Positions 1 through 10,013 of a DNA stretch of 64,000 nucleotides are shown piece by piece. Within the stretch, counting starts at the first letter, position 1. The number at the start of each line of letters is the position of its first letter. Source of the stretch: Paracoccaceae bacterium (GTDB lineage Bacteria > Pseudomonadota > Alphaproteobacteria > Rhodobacterales > Rhodobacteraceae); NCBI GenBank assembly GCA_024742695.1, contig JANSXY010000002.1, positions 186,001-250,000 on the forward strand, written 5' to 3'. The translations under genes were made by a program, and so were the position numbers. A model generated the notes under the pieces. It was not told the DNA's origin. It saw nothing but the letters and a program-made list of their open reading frames with translations, and did not search any database.

Positions 1-1
1 C

Positions 2-1177
2 GTGCCCTGGGGCGCCGGCACCTCGCTCGAGGGCCACGCGCTGGCCACGCAGGGCGGGCTCAGCCTCGACCTGGGGCGGATGAACCGGGTGCTGGCGATC
101 CATCCCGAGGACATGCAGGCCACCGTCCAGCCCGGCCTCACCCGCGAGGCGCTGAACGCCGAGTTGCGCGCGACCGGCCTGTTCTTTCCCGTCGATCCCG
201 GCGCCAACGCGACGCTGGGCGGGATGGCGGCGACGCGCGCCTCCGGCACCACGGCGGTGCGCTACGGCACGATGCGCGACAACGTGCTGGCGCTGCAGGT
301 GGTGCTGGCCGACGGCCGGGTGATCCGCACCGGCAGCCGGGCGCGGAAATCCTCGGCCGGCTACGACCTGACCGCGCTGATGCTGGGTTCGGAAGGCACG
401 CTCGGCATCGTCACCGAGCTGACGCTCCGGCTCGCCGGCCAGCCCGAGGCGGTCTCCGCCGCGGTCTGCGCCTTCGACACGCTGGCGGCGGCGGTGGAGA
501 CGGTGATCCTGACCATCCAGTCCGGCATCCCGATGGCCCGGATCGAGTTCGTCGACGAAGAGGTGGCCCGCGCCTTCAACGCCGCCAACGGCGCGGCGAT
601 GCCGGAAAAGCCGCACCTGATGGTGGAATTCCACGGCTCGCCCGCCGGGGTCGCGGAACAGGCCGAACGGTTCGGCGAGATCGTGGCCGAAACCGGCGGC
701 GCCGGTTTCGACTGGGCCACGACGACCGAGGCGCGCAACGCGCTGTGGTCGATGCGGCACAAGGCCTACTGGGCCTGCCGCGCGCAGCGCCCCGGCGCGA
801 TGGGGATCGTCACCGACATCTGCGTGCCGATCTCGCGGCTCGCCGAGGCGGTGGCCGAAACCCGCGCCGATATCGATGCCGCGGGCCTGACCGGCCCGAT
901 CCTCGGCCATGTCGGCGACGGCAATTTCCACGCGATCCTGCTGGTCGCGCCCGGCGACGCCGCCGAGATCGCCGCCGCGAAACGGATCACCGAACGGCTG
1001 GCGGAGCGCGCGCTGCGGATGGCCGGCACGATGACCGGCGAACACGGCGTGGGGCTGGGCAAGCGCGGGCTGATGGCCGCCGAACATGGCGAGGCCTGGC
1101 AGGTGATGGGCGCGCTCAAGGCCGCGCTCGACCCGCGGAACATCCTCAATCCCGGCAAGCTGGTGCCCGGCAACTGA
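2..1177 (+). CDS. FAD-linked 2-hydroxyacid oxidase (D-lactate/glycolate dehydrogenase type), 5' truncated
   Basis: The gene enters from outside the window, so the first visible codon is not a start. The visible 391 residues begin inside the FAD_binding_4 domain with PWGAGTSLEGH, the usual flavin-binding loop. FAD_binding_4 continues to about residue 140 and is followed by an FAD-oxidase C-terminal domain. That domain carries HVGDGNFH and GEHGVGLGKR, both hallmarks of D-lactate dehydrogenase (cytochrome) and GlcD-type enzymes. By family these oxidise a 2-hydroxyacid with FAD and pass electrons to a quinone or cytochrome. The substrate cannot be read from the sequence. The gene converges with recN across a 103-bp gap that holds an intergenic repeat element. 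Family assignment is secure; the exact enzyme is not. Confidence 0.85.
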   Translation: MPWGAGTSLEGHALATQGGLSLDLGRMNRVLAIHPEDMQATVQPGLTREALNAELRATGLFFPVDPGANATLGGMAATRASGTTAVRYGTMRDNVLALQVVLADGRVIRTGSRARKSSAGYDLTALMLGSEGTLGIVTELTLRLAGQPEAVSAAVCAFDTLAAAVETVILTIQSGIPMARIEFVDEEVARAFNAANGAAMPEKPHLMVEFHGSPAGVAEQAERFGEIVAETGGAGFDWATTTEARNALWSMRHKAYWACRAQRPGAMGIVTDICVPISRLAEAVAETRADIDAAGLTGPILGHVGDGNFHAILLVAPGDAAEIAAAKRITERLAERALRMAGTMTGEHGVGLGKRGLMAAEHGEAWQVMGALKAALDPRNILNPGKLVPGN

Positions 1178-1189
1178 TCGGGCGACCGG

Positions 1190-1258
1190 ATTTTGGTCCG
1201 CAAATATCCCGCGGGGGCAGGCCCGGCACAGCCGGGCCGCGGGGGCGCGAAGCCCCCG
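1190..1258 (-). repeat. Intergenic hairpin-plus-tail repeat, copy 1
   Basis: Read on the minus strand, the element has three parts. First is a GGGGGC/GCCCCC hairpin with a TTCGC loop. Second is a GGCCCGGC/GCCGGGCC hairpin. Third is a tail with CCCCGCGGGATATTT and then GACCAAAATC. The same layout recurs at 17708-17770 and 49951-50000. It lies directly downstream of recN and between two convergent genes, so it may act as a terminator or 3'-end stabiliser. That role is inference. Confidence 0.7.
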
Positions 1259-1280
1259 GCCGTGGCCGGCCACCGGGCGG

Positions 1281-2930
1281 CTAGCCCTGCAACAGTTCCC
1301 GCGCCGCCTGCTGCGCGGCCTCGGTCACCCTCTCGCCGGCCAGCATCCGCGCGATCTCGTCGACCCGTTCGGCTTCGTCCAGCGCCACCACGGTGGACCG
1401 TGTCTCGCCGCCCTTCACCCGCTTTTCGACGCGCCAGTGATGCGCGCCGCGCGCCGCGACCTGCGGCGAATGCGTGACCACCAGCACCTGCGCGCCCTCC
1501 GCCAGCCGTGCCAGCCGCCGGCCCACGGCATCGGCCGTCGCGCCGCCCACCCCGCGGTCGATCTCGTCGAAGATCAGCACCAGGCTGTCGGAACCGCGCG
1601 CCAGGCAGACCTTCAGCGCCAGCAGGAAGCGCGACAATTCCCCGCCCGAGGCGATGCGGTTCAGCGGCCCCGCCGGCGCGCCGGGATTGGTCGCGACCCG
1701 GAACGACACCGCGTCCGCGCCGTCCGGCCCCGGTTCGCCGGGGTCCACGACCGTGGCGAAGACCGCGCGCTCCATCTTCAGCGGCGCCAGTTCCGCCGCC
1801 ATCGCCGCGTCCAGCGCCGCCGCCGCCGCGCGCCGCCGCGCCGTCAGTGCCGCGGCGGCCGATGCATAGCCGGCCTCGGCCTCCGCCAGCGTCGCCTCAT
1901 GCGCCGCGATCCCCTGCGCCCCGGCATCCAGCGCGGCCAGGCGGTCGCGCAGCCCGCCGGCGAAGCCGCCCAGGTCGTCGGCCAGCACCCCGTGCTTGCG
2001 CGCCAGCGCGCGGATCGCGAACAGCCGTTCCTCCACCGCCTCCAGCCGGTGCGGATCGAAGCTGAGCGCCTCGAGGCAGCGCTCCACCCCCTGCGCGGCC
2101 TCGCCCAGTTCGGTCAGCGCGCGTTCCAGCGCCCCGATCGGCGCGTCCAGATGGCCCTCGGCCCGGTCCGCCGCACCGCCCAGCCAGCGCAGCGCGTCGC
2201 CCATCAGCGCCTCCGCCCCCTCCGGACCAAGCGCCTGCGCGGCGCGGGCGATGTCGGCGCGGATCCGCTCGGCGGCCTGCATCAGCCGCCGTTCGGCATC
2301 GAGCGCGGCCTCCTCGCCCGGCTCCGGGTTCAACCTGTCCAGTTCGGTCACGGCGTGGCGCAGGAAGTCCTCTTCCGCCGCGGCGGCCGCCAGCGCCGCC
2401 CGCGCCGCGTCCAGCGCGCGGGCGGCGGCGGCGCGGCGGCCCCAGGCGGCACGCACCGCGGCCAGGTCCGTCTCCGCCCCCGCCGCGGTGTCCAGAAGCG
2501 CGCGATGGCCGCGGGGATTGAGCAAGCCCCGATCGTCATGCTGGCCGTGCAGTTCCACCAGCCCCTCGGCCAGCGCCTGCAACACCGGGGCCGAGGCGCG
2601 CCGGTCGTTGACGAAGGCCGCCGATCGGCCATCGGCCGAAGCGGTGCGGCGCAGGATCAGTTCGTCGCCGCCCGGCAAGCCGGCCTCGGCGAGAACCTCG
2701 TGCGCGGGATGGCCGGCCGGCAGGTCGAACACCGCCGTCACCTCGCCCTGCCCGGCGCCGGCGCGCACCGCCGGCACCCGGCCCTTCCAGCCCAGCACGA
2801 AGCCCAGGCAATCCAGCAGGATCGACTTGCCCGCCCCGGTCTCGCCGGTGAGCACGTTCAGGCCGGGCCGGAACCCAAGGTCCAGCCGGTCGATGATCAG
2901 CATGTCGCGGATCTCGAGGCTTCTCAGCAT
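1281..2930 (-). CDS. recN: DNA repair ATPase RecN
   Basis: A 549-residue SMC-like ATPase acting in double-strand break repair with RecA. Walker A GETGAGKS is at residues 29-36. A long helical, alanine-rich middle (about 160-380) should form the coiled coil. The ABC signature SGGELSR sits near residue 428 and Walker B LVLIFDEID at 450-458. Length matches the family (about 550). The ATG start follows the bamD stop by 43 bp on the same strand, so recN is probably the last gene of the lpxC-bamD-recN series. No LexA box was recognised upstream by eye. Confidence 0.95.
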   Translation of the reverse strand: MLRSLEIRDMLIIDRLDLGFRPGLNVLTGETGAGKSILLDCLGFVLGWKGRVPAVRAGAGQGEVTAVFDLPAGHPAHEVLAEAGLPGGDELILRRTASADGRSAAFVNDRRASAPVLQALAEGLVELHGQHDDRGLLNPRGHRALLDTAAGAETDLAAVRAAWGRRAAAARALDAARAALAAAAAEEDFLRHAVTELDRLNPEPGEEAALDAERRLMQAAERIRADIARAAQALGPEGAEALMGDALRWLGGAADRAEGHLDAPIGALERALTELGEAAQGVERCLEALSFDPHRLEAVEERLFAIRALARKHGVLADDLGGFAGGLRDRLAALDAGAQGIAAHEATLAEAEAGYASAAAALTARRRAAAAALDAAMAAELAPLKMERAVFATVVDPGEPGPDGADAVSFRVATNPGAPAGPLNRIASGGELSRFLLALKVCLARGSDSLVLIFDEIDRGVGGATADAVGRRLARLAEGAQVLVVTHSPQVAARGAHHWRVEKRVKGGETRSTVVALDEAERVDEIARMLAGERVTEAAQQAARELLQG

Positions 2931-2973
2931 CCTGCGCCACCGCCGCCGCCCGGGGGCCGGGCCCCCGCGCGCG

Positions 2974-3810
2974 TCACAACCATTCGCCCCGGATCACCTG
3001 GCGATGGACCTGCCTGAGCCAGCTGTCGCCCGCCGCCTCCGGCCGCAGGCCGCGCCCGGTCAGCAGCGCGAAACTGTCCTGGTACCAGTCCGAGCCCTGG
3101 TAGTTGTAGCCCAGGATCGCGCCGGCGGTTTGCGCCTCGTCGGTCAGGCCGAGCGACAGATAGGCCTCGACCAGCCGGTGCAGCGCCTCGGCGGTGTGGG
3201 TGGTGGTCTGGTAATCCTCGACCACGTTGCGGAACCGGTTGATCGCGGCGGTGTAGTGGCCCCGGCGCAGATAGTAGCGGCCGATCTCCATCTCCTTGGC
3301 CGCCAGATGGTCGAAGGCCAGGTCGAATTTCAGGATCGCCGATCGCGCATACTCGCTGTCCGGGTAGCGTTCGATCACCACGCGCAGCGCCTGGAGCGCC
3401 TGGAAGGTGAGCCCCTGGTCGCGGCCCACGTCGTCGATCTGGTCGTAGTAACTCAGCGCCAGAAGGTACTGGGCATAGGCCGCGTCCTCGTCGCCGGGAT
3501 AGGTATCGATGAACCGCTGCGCGGTGGCGCGGCTGTTTTCGTAATCGCGGTCGAGATGGTAGGCGTAGGCCTGCATGATCAACGCCCGCTTCGCCCATTC
3601 CGAGTAGGGATACAGGCGTTCGACCTCTCCGAAGTAGCGCGCGGCCTCGTCCTTCTTGCGGCTGTTCTCGAGTTCCCACTCGCCGCGCTTGTAGATCTCC
3701 TCGGCCGAGAAGCCCTCGATGTCCGGTTCGCGGTTCTGCCCGCCGCATCCGGCAAGCGCCACCGCCAGCACGATACCCCAGACGATCCCGCCTGCCTTGA
3801 CCCGCATCAT
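2974..3810 (-). CDS. bamD: Outer membrane assembly lipoprotein BamD
   Basis: A 278-residue lipoprotein that helps the Bam complex insert beta-barrel proteins into the outer membrane. I chose the ATG at 3810 because it puts a basic start (MMRVK), a hydrophobic stretch and the lipobox LAGC (Cys22) in the normal order; the frame stays open 21 codons further upstream. After the signal peptide come tetratricopeptide-like helices, for example EEIYKRGEWELE and RYYLRRGHYTAAINRF. It lies between lpxC (96-bp gap) and recN on the same strand. The position next to lpxC and ftsZ is usual for alphaproteobacteria. Confidence 0.93.
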   Translation of the reverse strand: MMRVKAGGIVWGIVLAVALAGCGGQNREPDIEGFSAEEIYKRGEWELENSRKKDEAARYFGEVERLYPYSEWAKRALIMQAYAYHLDRDYENSRATAQRFIDTYPGDEDAAYAQYLLALSYYDQIDDVGRDQGLTFQALQALRVVIERYPDSEYARSAILKFDLAFDHLAAKEMEIGRYYLRRGHYTAAINRFRNVVEDYQTTTHTAEALHRLVEAYLSLGLTDEAQTAGAILGYNYQGSDWYQDSFALLTGRGLRPEAAGDSWLRQVHRQVIRGEWL

Positions 3811-3906
3811 CTTCGCTGTCCGTCTGCCCACCCGGTTCGGGGTGGGTCTAGCACAGTTGTTCGGGGGGAGCAAAACGGCTTTCGCACCGGTTGCGGACCC
3901 TGCCGG

Positions 3907-4827
3907 TCAGGCGACGGCAGGCACGTCCGCGCGGTCGACGCCGGTGCCCGGCAGCCGGGCGTGGGCCTCGGGGCCGCAATCGACCAGCCGGAACGCGCCG
4001 GGCGTGGCGAAGAGCGTGTGCAGCAGCCGGTTGGTCAGCGCGTGGCCCGCCCGCTCGGCGCTGTAGCGGCCCAGGATCGGCGCCCCGGCCAACGCCAGGT
4101 CGCCCAGGGCGTCGAGCATCTTGTGGCGCACCGCCTCGTCGGGATGGCGCAGCCCGCCGGGCGAAAGCACCCGGTCGCCGTCGACCACCACGGCATTGTC
4201 GTAGCTGCCGCCCAGGGCGAGGCCCGAGGCGCGCATCCGCTCCACGTCCGCCTGCCGGCAGAAGGTGCGGCAATCGGACAGTTCGCGCACGAAGGCGCCG
4301 TTCGCCATGTCCAGCCGCTTGGCCTGCCGGCCGATCGCGGCATCGGCGAAGTCGATCCGGAAATCGATGACCAGCGAGGGCGCGGGATCGAGCCGGGCCC
4401 AGGCCGCGCCGTCGCGCACCTCCACCGGGTCCAGCACCTCGAAACAGGTGACCGGCGCGGGCAGACGGCGCAGGCCACGGGCCAGGATCGCGTCGACGAA
4501 GGGCCGCGCCGACCCGTCGAGGATCGGCACTTCGGGGCCGTCGATCTCGATCAGGGCGTTGTGAATACCGCAGCCGGCCAGCGCCGCCATCAGGTGTTCG
4601 ACCGTCGAGACGGTGACACCGGCGGCATTGCCCAGACGGGTGCACAACCGGGTATCGGTAACCGCGTCCCAGCGCGCCGGCACCATCGCATCGCGGCCGA
4701 CGACATCGGTCCGGCGAAACCAGATCCCGTAATTCGCCGAGGCCGGCAGAATCCGCAGGCGCGCCCGCTGCCCCGTGTGAAGCCCGACGCCGGTGAACGC
4801 GATGTTGGATCGCAGAGTGGTTTGCAC
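3907..4827 (-). CDS. lpxC: UDP-3-O-acyl-N-acetylglucosamine deacetylase LpxC
   Basis: The zinc deacetylase that makes the committed step of lipid A synthesis, in the cytoplasm. I placed the start at a GTG preceded by AGGA because the protein then has 306 residues and begins QTTLRSNIAFTG as in other LpxC proteins. Zinc ligands then fall at His78 (VEHLMAAL), His235 and Asp239 (HKMLDALGD). The catalytic His is about residue 262 (RAGHALTN). This is close to the textbook numbering. An upstream ATG at 4878 is the alternative start. The gene lies 158 bp past a strong terminator behind ftsZ, so it probably has its own promoter. Confidence 0.95.
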   Translation of the reverse strand: MQTTLRSNIAFTGVGLHTGQRARLRILPASANYGIWFRRTDVVGRDAMVPARWDAVTDTRLCTRLGNAAGVTVSTVEHLMAALAGCGIHNALIEIDGPEVPILDGSARPFVDAILARGLRRLPAPVTCFEVLDPVEVRDGAAWARLDPAPSLVIDFRIDFADAAIGRQAKRLDMANGAFVRELSDCRTFCRQADVERMRASGLALGGSYDNAVVVDGDRVLSPGGLRHPDEAVRHKMLDALGDLALAGAPILGRYSAERAGHALTNRLLHTLFATPGAFRLVDCGPEAHARLPGTGVDRADVPAVA

Positions 4828-4984
4828 GTTTCCTGTCCCTGGCCGCGAGGCCGCCGCTTCGGCGCGGTCGGCCGTCATGGCCTTCGCTCTTGCAGCATCC
4901 GGGGTAACGGCGGGGCCGGGAAAGCTCAACTCACTCTTTGTGACGGATTGCAACACTTTCACCGCAGCCGGCAAATTGTTGCCG

Positions 4985-5014
4985 GAAAAGCGAAAGGGCC
5001 GGCAAGGCCGGCCC
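4985..5014 (-). terminator. Rho-independent terminator behind ftsZ
   Basis: On the minus strand a perfect 8-bp stem, GGGCCGGC/GCCGGCCC with a 3-nt CTT loop, is followed by a T-rich run (TTTCGCTTTTC). It starts about 26 bp after the ftsZ stop. It should end the ftsA-ftsZ transcript before lpxC. Confidence 0.75.
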
Positions 5015-5039
5015 CTGGCGGAAGCTGCCGAAACCGGCG

Positions 5040-6593
5040 TCAGTTGGCCTGTCGGCGCAAGAAGGCCGGAATCTCGATCCGCTCCTGATCGGGATCGGCG
5101 GCCGGCTCGTCGTCGTAGCCGGCCGAGAACCGCGGCTCCTGGCGAACCGGCCGGGGGCCGGCGCTGCGCGGGGCCTCGGGCTGCCCGGTCATCCGATTGA
5201 TGAGCGAATTGATGCCGAACCGCTTGTCGCCCTGCGCCTCGCCGGGCGCCTCCGCGCGCGGCGCGGCGGCGGGCTGGCGGGCGACGGCCGCCTGCAGACG
5301 GGCCATCGCCTCGGGCGAAGGCGTCCCGGCGGGCTGCGGCTGCGGCCGCGGCGCGACGAAGCTCGCCGCTTCGTCCTCGACATGCAACTCGTGCGCGGCC
5401 TCGGCGGAGGCGGCGGGCCGGTAGGCCGGTTCGGGCACCGTGTCGGCCGGCGCCTCGGCTTCAGCCCGCGCCACGGCCAGCGCGGCGGCGGGTTCGAAGC
5501 CGGGCAGATGCGTCTCGCCACCGGTTTCGGCGGCCGTGTCGCTGGCGGCGGTATCCGGCTGCTGGGGCTGGGCCAGCGGCTCGGCCATGCGCCGGCGCGG
5601 CGCGGGCGGTTCGACCGCGCCCTCGACGACGTCGATACCGGTCGCGACGACCGACACGCGCATCACGCCCTCCATCTCGGCATCCAGCGTGGACCCGACG
5701 ATGATGTTGGCGTCGGGGTCGACCTCTTCGCGAATCCGGTTCGCGGCCTCGTCAAGCTCGAACAGCGTCAGGTCGTAGCCGCCGGTGATGTTGATCAGCA
5801 CGCCCTTGGCGCCCTTCAGGCTGATCTCGTCAAGCAGCGGGTTGGCGATCGCCTTCTCGGCGGCCTGCACGGCGCGATCCTCGCCCTCGGCCTCGCCGGT
5901 GCCCATCATCGCCTTGCCCATCTCGTCCATCACCGCGCGCACGTCGGCGAAGTCGAGGTTGATCAGGCCGGGCCGCACCATCAGGTCGGTCACGCCCTTA
6001 ACGCCCTGGTACAGCACGTCGTCGGCCAGCGCGAAGGCCTCGGTGAAGGTCGTGCGTTCGTTGGCGATCCGGAAGAGGTTCTGGTTGGGGATGATGATCA
6101 GCGTGTCGACCACCTTCTGCAACGCCTCGATCCCGGCCTCGGCCAGACGCATCCGCTTGCCGCCCTCGAACTGGAACGGCTTGGTCACCACCCCGACGGT
6201 CAGCACCCCGAGCTCGCGCGCGGCCTGCGCGATGATCGGCGCCGCGCCGGTGCCGGTGCCGCCGCCCATGCCGGCGGTGATGAAACACATGTGCGCCCCG
6301 GCGAGGTGATCGACGATCTCCTCGATCGTCTCCTCGGCGGCGGCCGCGCCGACCGATGGCCGCGCGCCCGCGCCCAGCCCCTCGGTCACCTTCACGCCCA
6401 GCTGAACGCGGGCGGAGGACCGGCTTTGCTGAAGCGCCTGGGCATCGGTATTCGCGACGACGAATTCCACGCCCTGAAGCTGCTTCTCGATCATGTTGTT
6501 GACGGCATTGCCCCCGGCCCCGCCGACACCGAAGACGGTGATCCGCGGTTTCAGGTCCTCGTGTTCGTTCGTCACCATCAGGTTCAATGTCAT
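5040..6593 (-). CDS. ftsZ: Cell division GTPase FtsZ
   Basis: The tubulin homologue that forms the cytokinetic ring. The ATG at 6593 gives 517 residues beginning MTLNLM, as in related alphaproteobacterial FtsZ; the frame stays open a further 23 codons upstream. The nucleotide-binding GVGGAGGN is at 22-29, the tubulin signature GGGTGTG at 110-116, and the T7 loop contains NLDFADV. After about residue 320 there is a long Ala/Pro/Glu-rich linker. The protein ends in [10 protein letters not shown], the conserved peptide that binds FtsA and other partners. The length beyond about 390 residues is due to this linker, common in the group. It follows ftsA after 168 bp. Confidence 0.97.
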   Translation of the reverse strand: MTLNLMVTNEHEDLKPRITVFGVGGAGGNAVNNMIEKQLQGVEFVVANTDAQALQQSRSSARVQLGVKVTEGLGAGARPSVGAAAAEETIEEIVDHLAGAHMCFITAGMGGGTGTGAAPIIAQAARELGVLTVGVVTKPFQFEGGKRMRLAEAGIEALQKVVDTLIIIPNQNLFRIANERTTFTEAFALADDVLYQGVKGVTDLMVRPGLINLDFADVRAVMDEMGKAMMGTGEAEGEDRAVQAAEKAIANPLLDEISLKGAKGVLINITGGYDLTLFELDEAANRIREEVDPDANIIVGSTLDAEMEGVMRVSVVATGIDVVEGAVEPPAPRRRMAEPLAQPQQPDTAASDTAAETGGETHLPGFEPAAALAVARAEAEAPADTVPEPAYRPAASAEAAHELHVEDEAASFVAPRPQPQPAGTPSPEAMARLQAAVARQPAAAPRAEAPGEAQGDKRFGINSLINRMTGQPEAPRSAGPRPVRQEPRFSAGYDDEPAADPDQERIEIPAFLRRQAN

Positions 6594-6761
6594 GTCAGCC
6601 GCCTGTTGTCCTGCCCGGAGCCGCCCGCGCGCGGGCCGCCGAGTCTCCAATTTCCGAAACACTAACGATTCACGTCGGTTCGGTCACGAAAAAACCACAA
6701 AATCCGGCAAAGGGACAGAGGCCCTCAGCAGCATGTTGCCGATATCCACCGGATATTGCGG

Positions 6762-8087
6762 TCACCAGTTCTCCCTGAACCATTTCACCGCCCGCCGCAA
6801 GGATCGCGCCGGGTAGCGCTCGGCGGGCATCTCGAAGTCCCAGCATTCGTCCTGCGGGTGCGCGGCAAACAGCGCCAGCCCCACGGCGGCGGCGAATCCC
6901 GCCCCGGTGGCCGCCTGCGGCAGGCCCTGTACGCGCATCGGCCGGCCCAGCCGCACCTGCTGGCCGAGGATTCGCGCCGCCAGCCCGTCAAGGCCGGGAA
7001 TCAGGCTCGCGCCGCCGGTCAGCACCACCTGCTGGCCCGGCAGGCTTTCGAACCCCGCCGCTTCCAGCCGGGCGCGCACCTCTTCGAGGATTTCCTCGAC
7101 CCGCGGCCGCATGATCCCGATCAGTTCGGCGCGGCTGACCTTGCGGCGGTCCTTGTCCCAGTCGCCGGTGTCGGCGCCGATCTCGACCATCTCGCGGTCG
7201 TCCATGCCGGTGGCGACGACACCGCCATAGAAGGTCTTGATCCGTTCCGCCGTGGCGGCGGAGACCTGCAGGCCGCGGGCGATGTCGGCGGTGACGTGAT
7301 CGCCGCCCATCCGCACCGCATCGGCGTAGATCATGTGCTTCTTCAGGAAGATCGACAGGCCGGTGGCGCCGCCGCCCATGTCGATGCAGGCCGCGCCGAG
7401 TTCCTGTTCATCCTCGACAAGGCTGGCCAGCCCGGCGGCATAGGCCGACGAGGCCAGCCCGGCGAGGTCGAGGTCGCAGCGCCGCACGGCATGCAGCAGG
7501 TGTTCCACCGCCGCGGTCTCCACCGTCAGAAGATGCATGTCGACGGCCAGCCGGTTGCCGATCTGGCCGCGCGGGTCGCCCAGCCCGCTGCGATGGTCGA
7601 GCGCGAAGTTCACCGGCTGGGCATGCAGCACCTCGCGCCCCGGGCCGAAGTCGGGCAGGTCGCAGGCCGCCAGCACCCGCGCGATGTCGCGTTCGCTCAC
7701 CGGCCCCTCGCCCAACGCCACCTCGCCGGCCAGCCCGTAGCTGCGCGGCCGCGCGCCCGAGAAACAGGCGATCACGTGGTCGACGCGCAGCCCGGCCATC
7801 TTCTGCGCGCCCTGCACCGCGGTGCGGATCGCGCGCTCGGTCTCGCCCATCGCCTCGATCTCGCCGAACCGCACGCCGCGCGAGCGGGTCGTCGCCGCGC
7901 CGATCACCCGAAAGCTCGACTGCCCGGCCAAGGGCGCGTTGGCCGCGCCCACGTCCGGCCCCTCGAAGCGCAGCACGAGGCAGGCGATCTTCGACGATCC
8001 GATGTCGAGAACGGCGACCACGCCGCGTTGCAGGGCCGCGCGGCGCAGCGCGCGCATCGATCGCTGGGAATGGTAGAGATCAGTCAT
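6762..8087 (-). CDS. ftsA: Cell division protein FtsA
   Basis: A 441-residue actin-like ATPase that tethers FtsZ to the inner membrane. The phosphate-1 motif VLDIGSSKIACLV is near residues 26-38. Another ATPase element, CIDMGGGATGLS, lies near the middle, and LTGGASLIPG is in the C-terminal half. The chain ends in KWFRENW, suited to the amphipathic membrane-targeting helix. Its ATG overlaps the ftsQ stop (ATGA), so the two genes are translationally coupled. Confidence 0.96.
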   Translation of the reverse strand: MTDLYHSQRSMRALRRAALQRGVVAVLDIGSSKIACLVLRFEGPDVGAANAPLAGQSSFRVIGAATTRSRGVRFGEIEAMGETERAIRTAVQGAQKMAGLRVDHVIACFSGARPRSYGLAGEVALGEGPVSERDIARVLAACDLPDFGPGREVLHAQPVNFALDHRSGLGDPRGQIGNRLAVDMHLLTVETAAVEHLLHAVRRCDLDLAGLASSAYAAGLASLVEDEQELGAACIDMGGGATGLSIFLKKHMIYADAVRMGGDHVTADIARGLQVSAATAERIKTFYGGVVATGMDDREMVEIGADTGDWDKDRRKVSRAELIGIMRPRVEEILEEVRARLEAAGFESLPGQQVVLTGGASLIPGLDGLAARILGQQVRLGRPMRVQGLPQAATGAGFAAAVGLALFAAHPQDECWDFEMPAERYPARSLRRAVKWFRENW

Positions 8088-8974
8088 TGTCCGGAAACCT
8101 CGGTGCTCAAACCCTTGATCTGGCGATATTCCTCAAGCGCGTCGGCGGTCAGCCGCAGGGTCGGCCGGCCGGCCATCCGCAAGTCGACGACGGCGACGTC
8201 GCGGGCCAGCAGATCGGCCGCGAGATCGAGCGCGACGGCGCGTTCCAGCGCCGCCACCGCGCCGTCCTCGGGCAACAGGATGCGCTGGTCGCGATCGAAC
8301 ACCACGTCCCAGCGCCGCTCGCCGACCCTGACGAAACCGCGCAGCCGGTCCTGCACCGGGCCCGCCGCGGCGGCCAGCGCCAGCGCCTCGTCCACCGCCG
8401 TCTCGGCGCCATCGCCGGCGATGACCGGCAGATCGGCGCGCGCGGCCCGTTCGGTCAGCGTCGCCACCCGGTGCCCGCCGCGATCGACAAGGTCGAGCCG
8501 GCCGGCGCGCTGCAGGATCGCGGCGGGCACCCGTTCGGTCACCCGCACCTGCAGGATGCCGCCGGGGCGCACCCGCACCTCGGCCGAGGCCACCGCGTCC
8601 AGGTCCGCCACCACCGCGCGCAACGCGTCGAGATCGAGATGGAAGGACGAGATCGGCAGGTTGACCGGCATCATCTCGCGGATCGCCTGCGCGACCTCGG
8701 GCGAGGCGCCATCGACGGCCAGTGCCGAGACGAGGAATTCGGGGCGTTCCTCGATTTCGCGGCGCAGGTCCAGGTAGCGGTCGAACAGGTCGGATCGCCG
8801 GTCGGCATCGCCGAGCCAGAGCGCCAGCAGGCCGGCCACCGCCAGCACCGGCAGGCCCAGCCGCACCGCGACGCGCACCGCCGGGGTCAGCCACAGCCGG
8901 TTGAGGCGATACTCGATCCGGCTCGGGGCGGGGTCGCGGCGCCCGGCGCCGTCCTCGGGGCCTAGCGGTTGCAC
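8084..8974 (-). CDS. ftsQ: Cell division protein FtsQ
   Basis: A 296-residue bitopic protein of the divisome that links early and late division proteins. The frame is open far upstream, but a GTG at 8974 with GGAGG seven bases before it gives a normal protein. It has a short cytoplasmic tail, one transmembrane helix at about residues 33-54 ([19 protein letters not shown]), a POTRA domain ([10 protein letters not shown]) and then a beta domain. The first 13 bases overlap the end of ddl, and the stop overlaps the ftsA start. Confidence 0.92.
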   Translation of the reverse strand: MQPLGPEDGAGRRDPAPSRIEYRLNRLWLTPAVRVAVRLGLPVLAVAGLLALWLGDADRRSDLFDRYLDLRREIEERPEFLVSALAVDGASPEVAQAIREMMPVNLPISSFHLDLDALRAVVADLDAVASAEVRVRPGGILQVRVTERVPAAILQRAGRLDLVDRGGHRVATLTERAARADLPVIAGDGAETAVDEALALAAAAGPVQDRLRGFVRVGERRWDVVFDRDQRILLPEDGAVAALERAVALDLAADLLARDVAVVDLRMAGRPTLRLTADALEEYRQIKGLSTEVSGQ

Positions 8975-9885
8975 GAGGCGTCCTCCACGATCCAGCGGCA
9001 CAGCGCAGGGAAATCGATGCCGGCATGGGCGGCCTGTTCGGGCGACAGCGAGGTCGGCGTCATCCCCGGCTGGGTATTGACCTCCAGCAGGATCAGCCCG
9101 GCGAGGCCGCGCGCCTCGTCCCAGCGGAAATCGGCGCGCGACAAGCCGCGGCAGCCCAGCGCCCGGTGCGCGGCCACCGCCATGTCGGCGCAGGCGCCGG
9201 CGATATCGGCGGGCAGGTCGGCGGGCAGCACGTGGTGCGAGCCGCCCGGCGTGTATTTCGCATGGTAGTCGTACCAGCCCTCGGTCACGATCTCGGTGAC
9301 GCCGAGCGCGCGGTCGCCCATCACGCTGACGGTGAGTTCCCGGCCCGGCACATAGGCCTCGACCATCACCACCTCGGGCATCTCGGGGCCGAGTTTTGGC
9401 GGCGCGTTCGCGGCCTCGTGCACGATGTAGACCCCGACCGACGAGCCCTCGTTGTTCGGCTTCACGACATAGGGCGGCGGCAGGACGTGCCGCGCCGCGA
9501 CCTCGGCGGTGCAGGCCAGCCGGCTTTCGGCCACCGCGAGGCCGGCGGCGCGGAACACCTCCTTGGCGCGGGCCTTGTCCATCGCCAGCGCCGAGGCCAG
9601 CACGCCGGAATGCGTGTAGGGAATGCGCAGCCATTCCAGCAGGCCCTGGACGCAGCCATCCTCGCCCCAGCGGCCGTGCAGCGCGTTGAAGCAGCAATCC
9701 GGGGCGATTTCGGCCAGGCGCGCGGGCAGGTCGGGGCCGGCATCGACCTCGACCACATCGAAACCCGCCGTGCGCAGCGCGCGGGCGCAATCGCGCCCGG
9801 AGACAAGCGACACCTCGCGCTCGGCCGAGGGTCCGCCCATCAGTACCGCCACACGGTGGGATGCCCTGCTCGACACACCCGCCAC
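8962..9885 (-). CDS. ddl: D-alanine--D-alanine ligase
   Basis: A 307-residue ATP-grasp ligase that makes the D-Ala-D-Ala dipeptide for peptidoglycan. Visible signatures are [13 protein letters not shown] near the N terminus, LHGRWGEDG, the ATP-binding loop [10 protein letters not shown] and the metal-site region [10 protein letters not shown] near the C terminus. It lies between murB and ftsQ, the usual place in this cluster. A 128-bp gap separates it from murB, and it overlaps the ftsQ start. Confidence 0.96.
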   Translation of the reverse strand: MAGVSSRASHRVAVLMGGPSAEREVSLVSGRDCARALRTAGFDVVEVDAGPDLPARLAEIAPDCCFNALHGRWGEDGCVQGLLEWLRIPYTHSGVLASALAMDKARAKEVFRAAGLAVAESRLACTAEVAARHVLPPPYVVKPNNEGSSVGVYIVHEAANAPPKLGPEMPEVVMVEAYVPGRELTVSVMGDRALGVTEIVTEGWYDYHAKYTPGGSHHVLPADLPADIAGACADMAVAAHRALGCRGLSRADFRWDEARGLAGLILLEVNTQPGMTPTSLSPEQAAHAGIDFPALCRWIVEDASCNR

Positions 9886-10013
9886 GTCCGCCTCTCGGGG
9901 CCGTTGCCGGCCCTCTTGGTTGTCGGGGCCACCGCCGGCCCGCTGCCTCGCGGGATCAGGCCGACGGCCTTACCCCTTGTATTCTTTGTCTTTCGCGGCC
10001 GCGCCCGGCCGGA

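Noticed and set aside
1996-5088. Very long plus-strand open frame of about 1030 codons
   Set aside because: It runs antisense across recN, bamD and lpxC; high GC removes stops. Composition is Ser/Arg/Ala-rich with no family motif.
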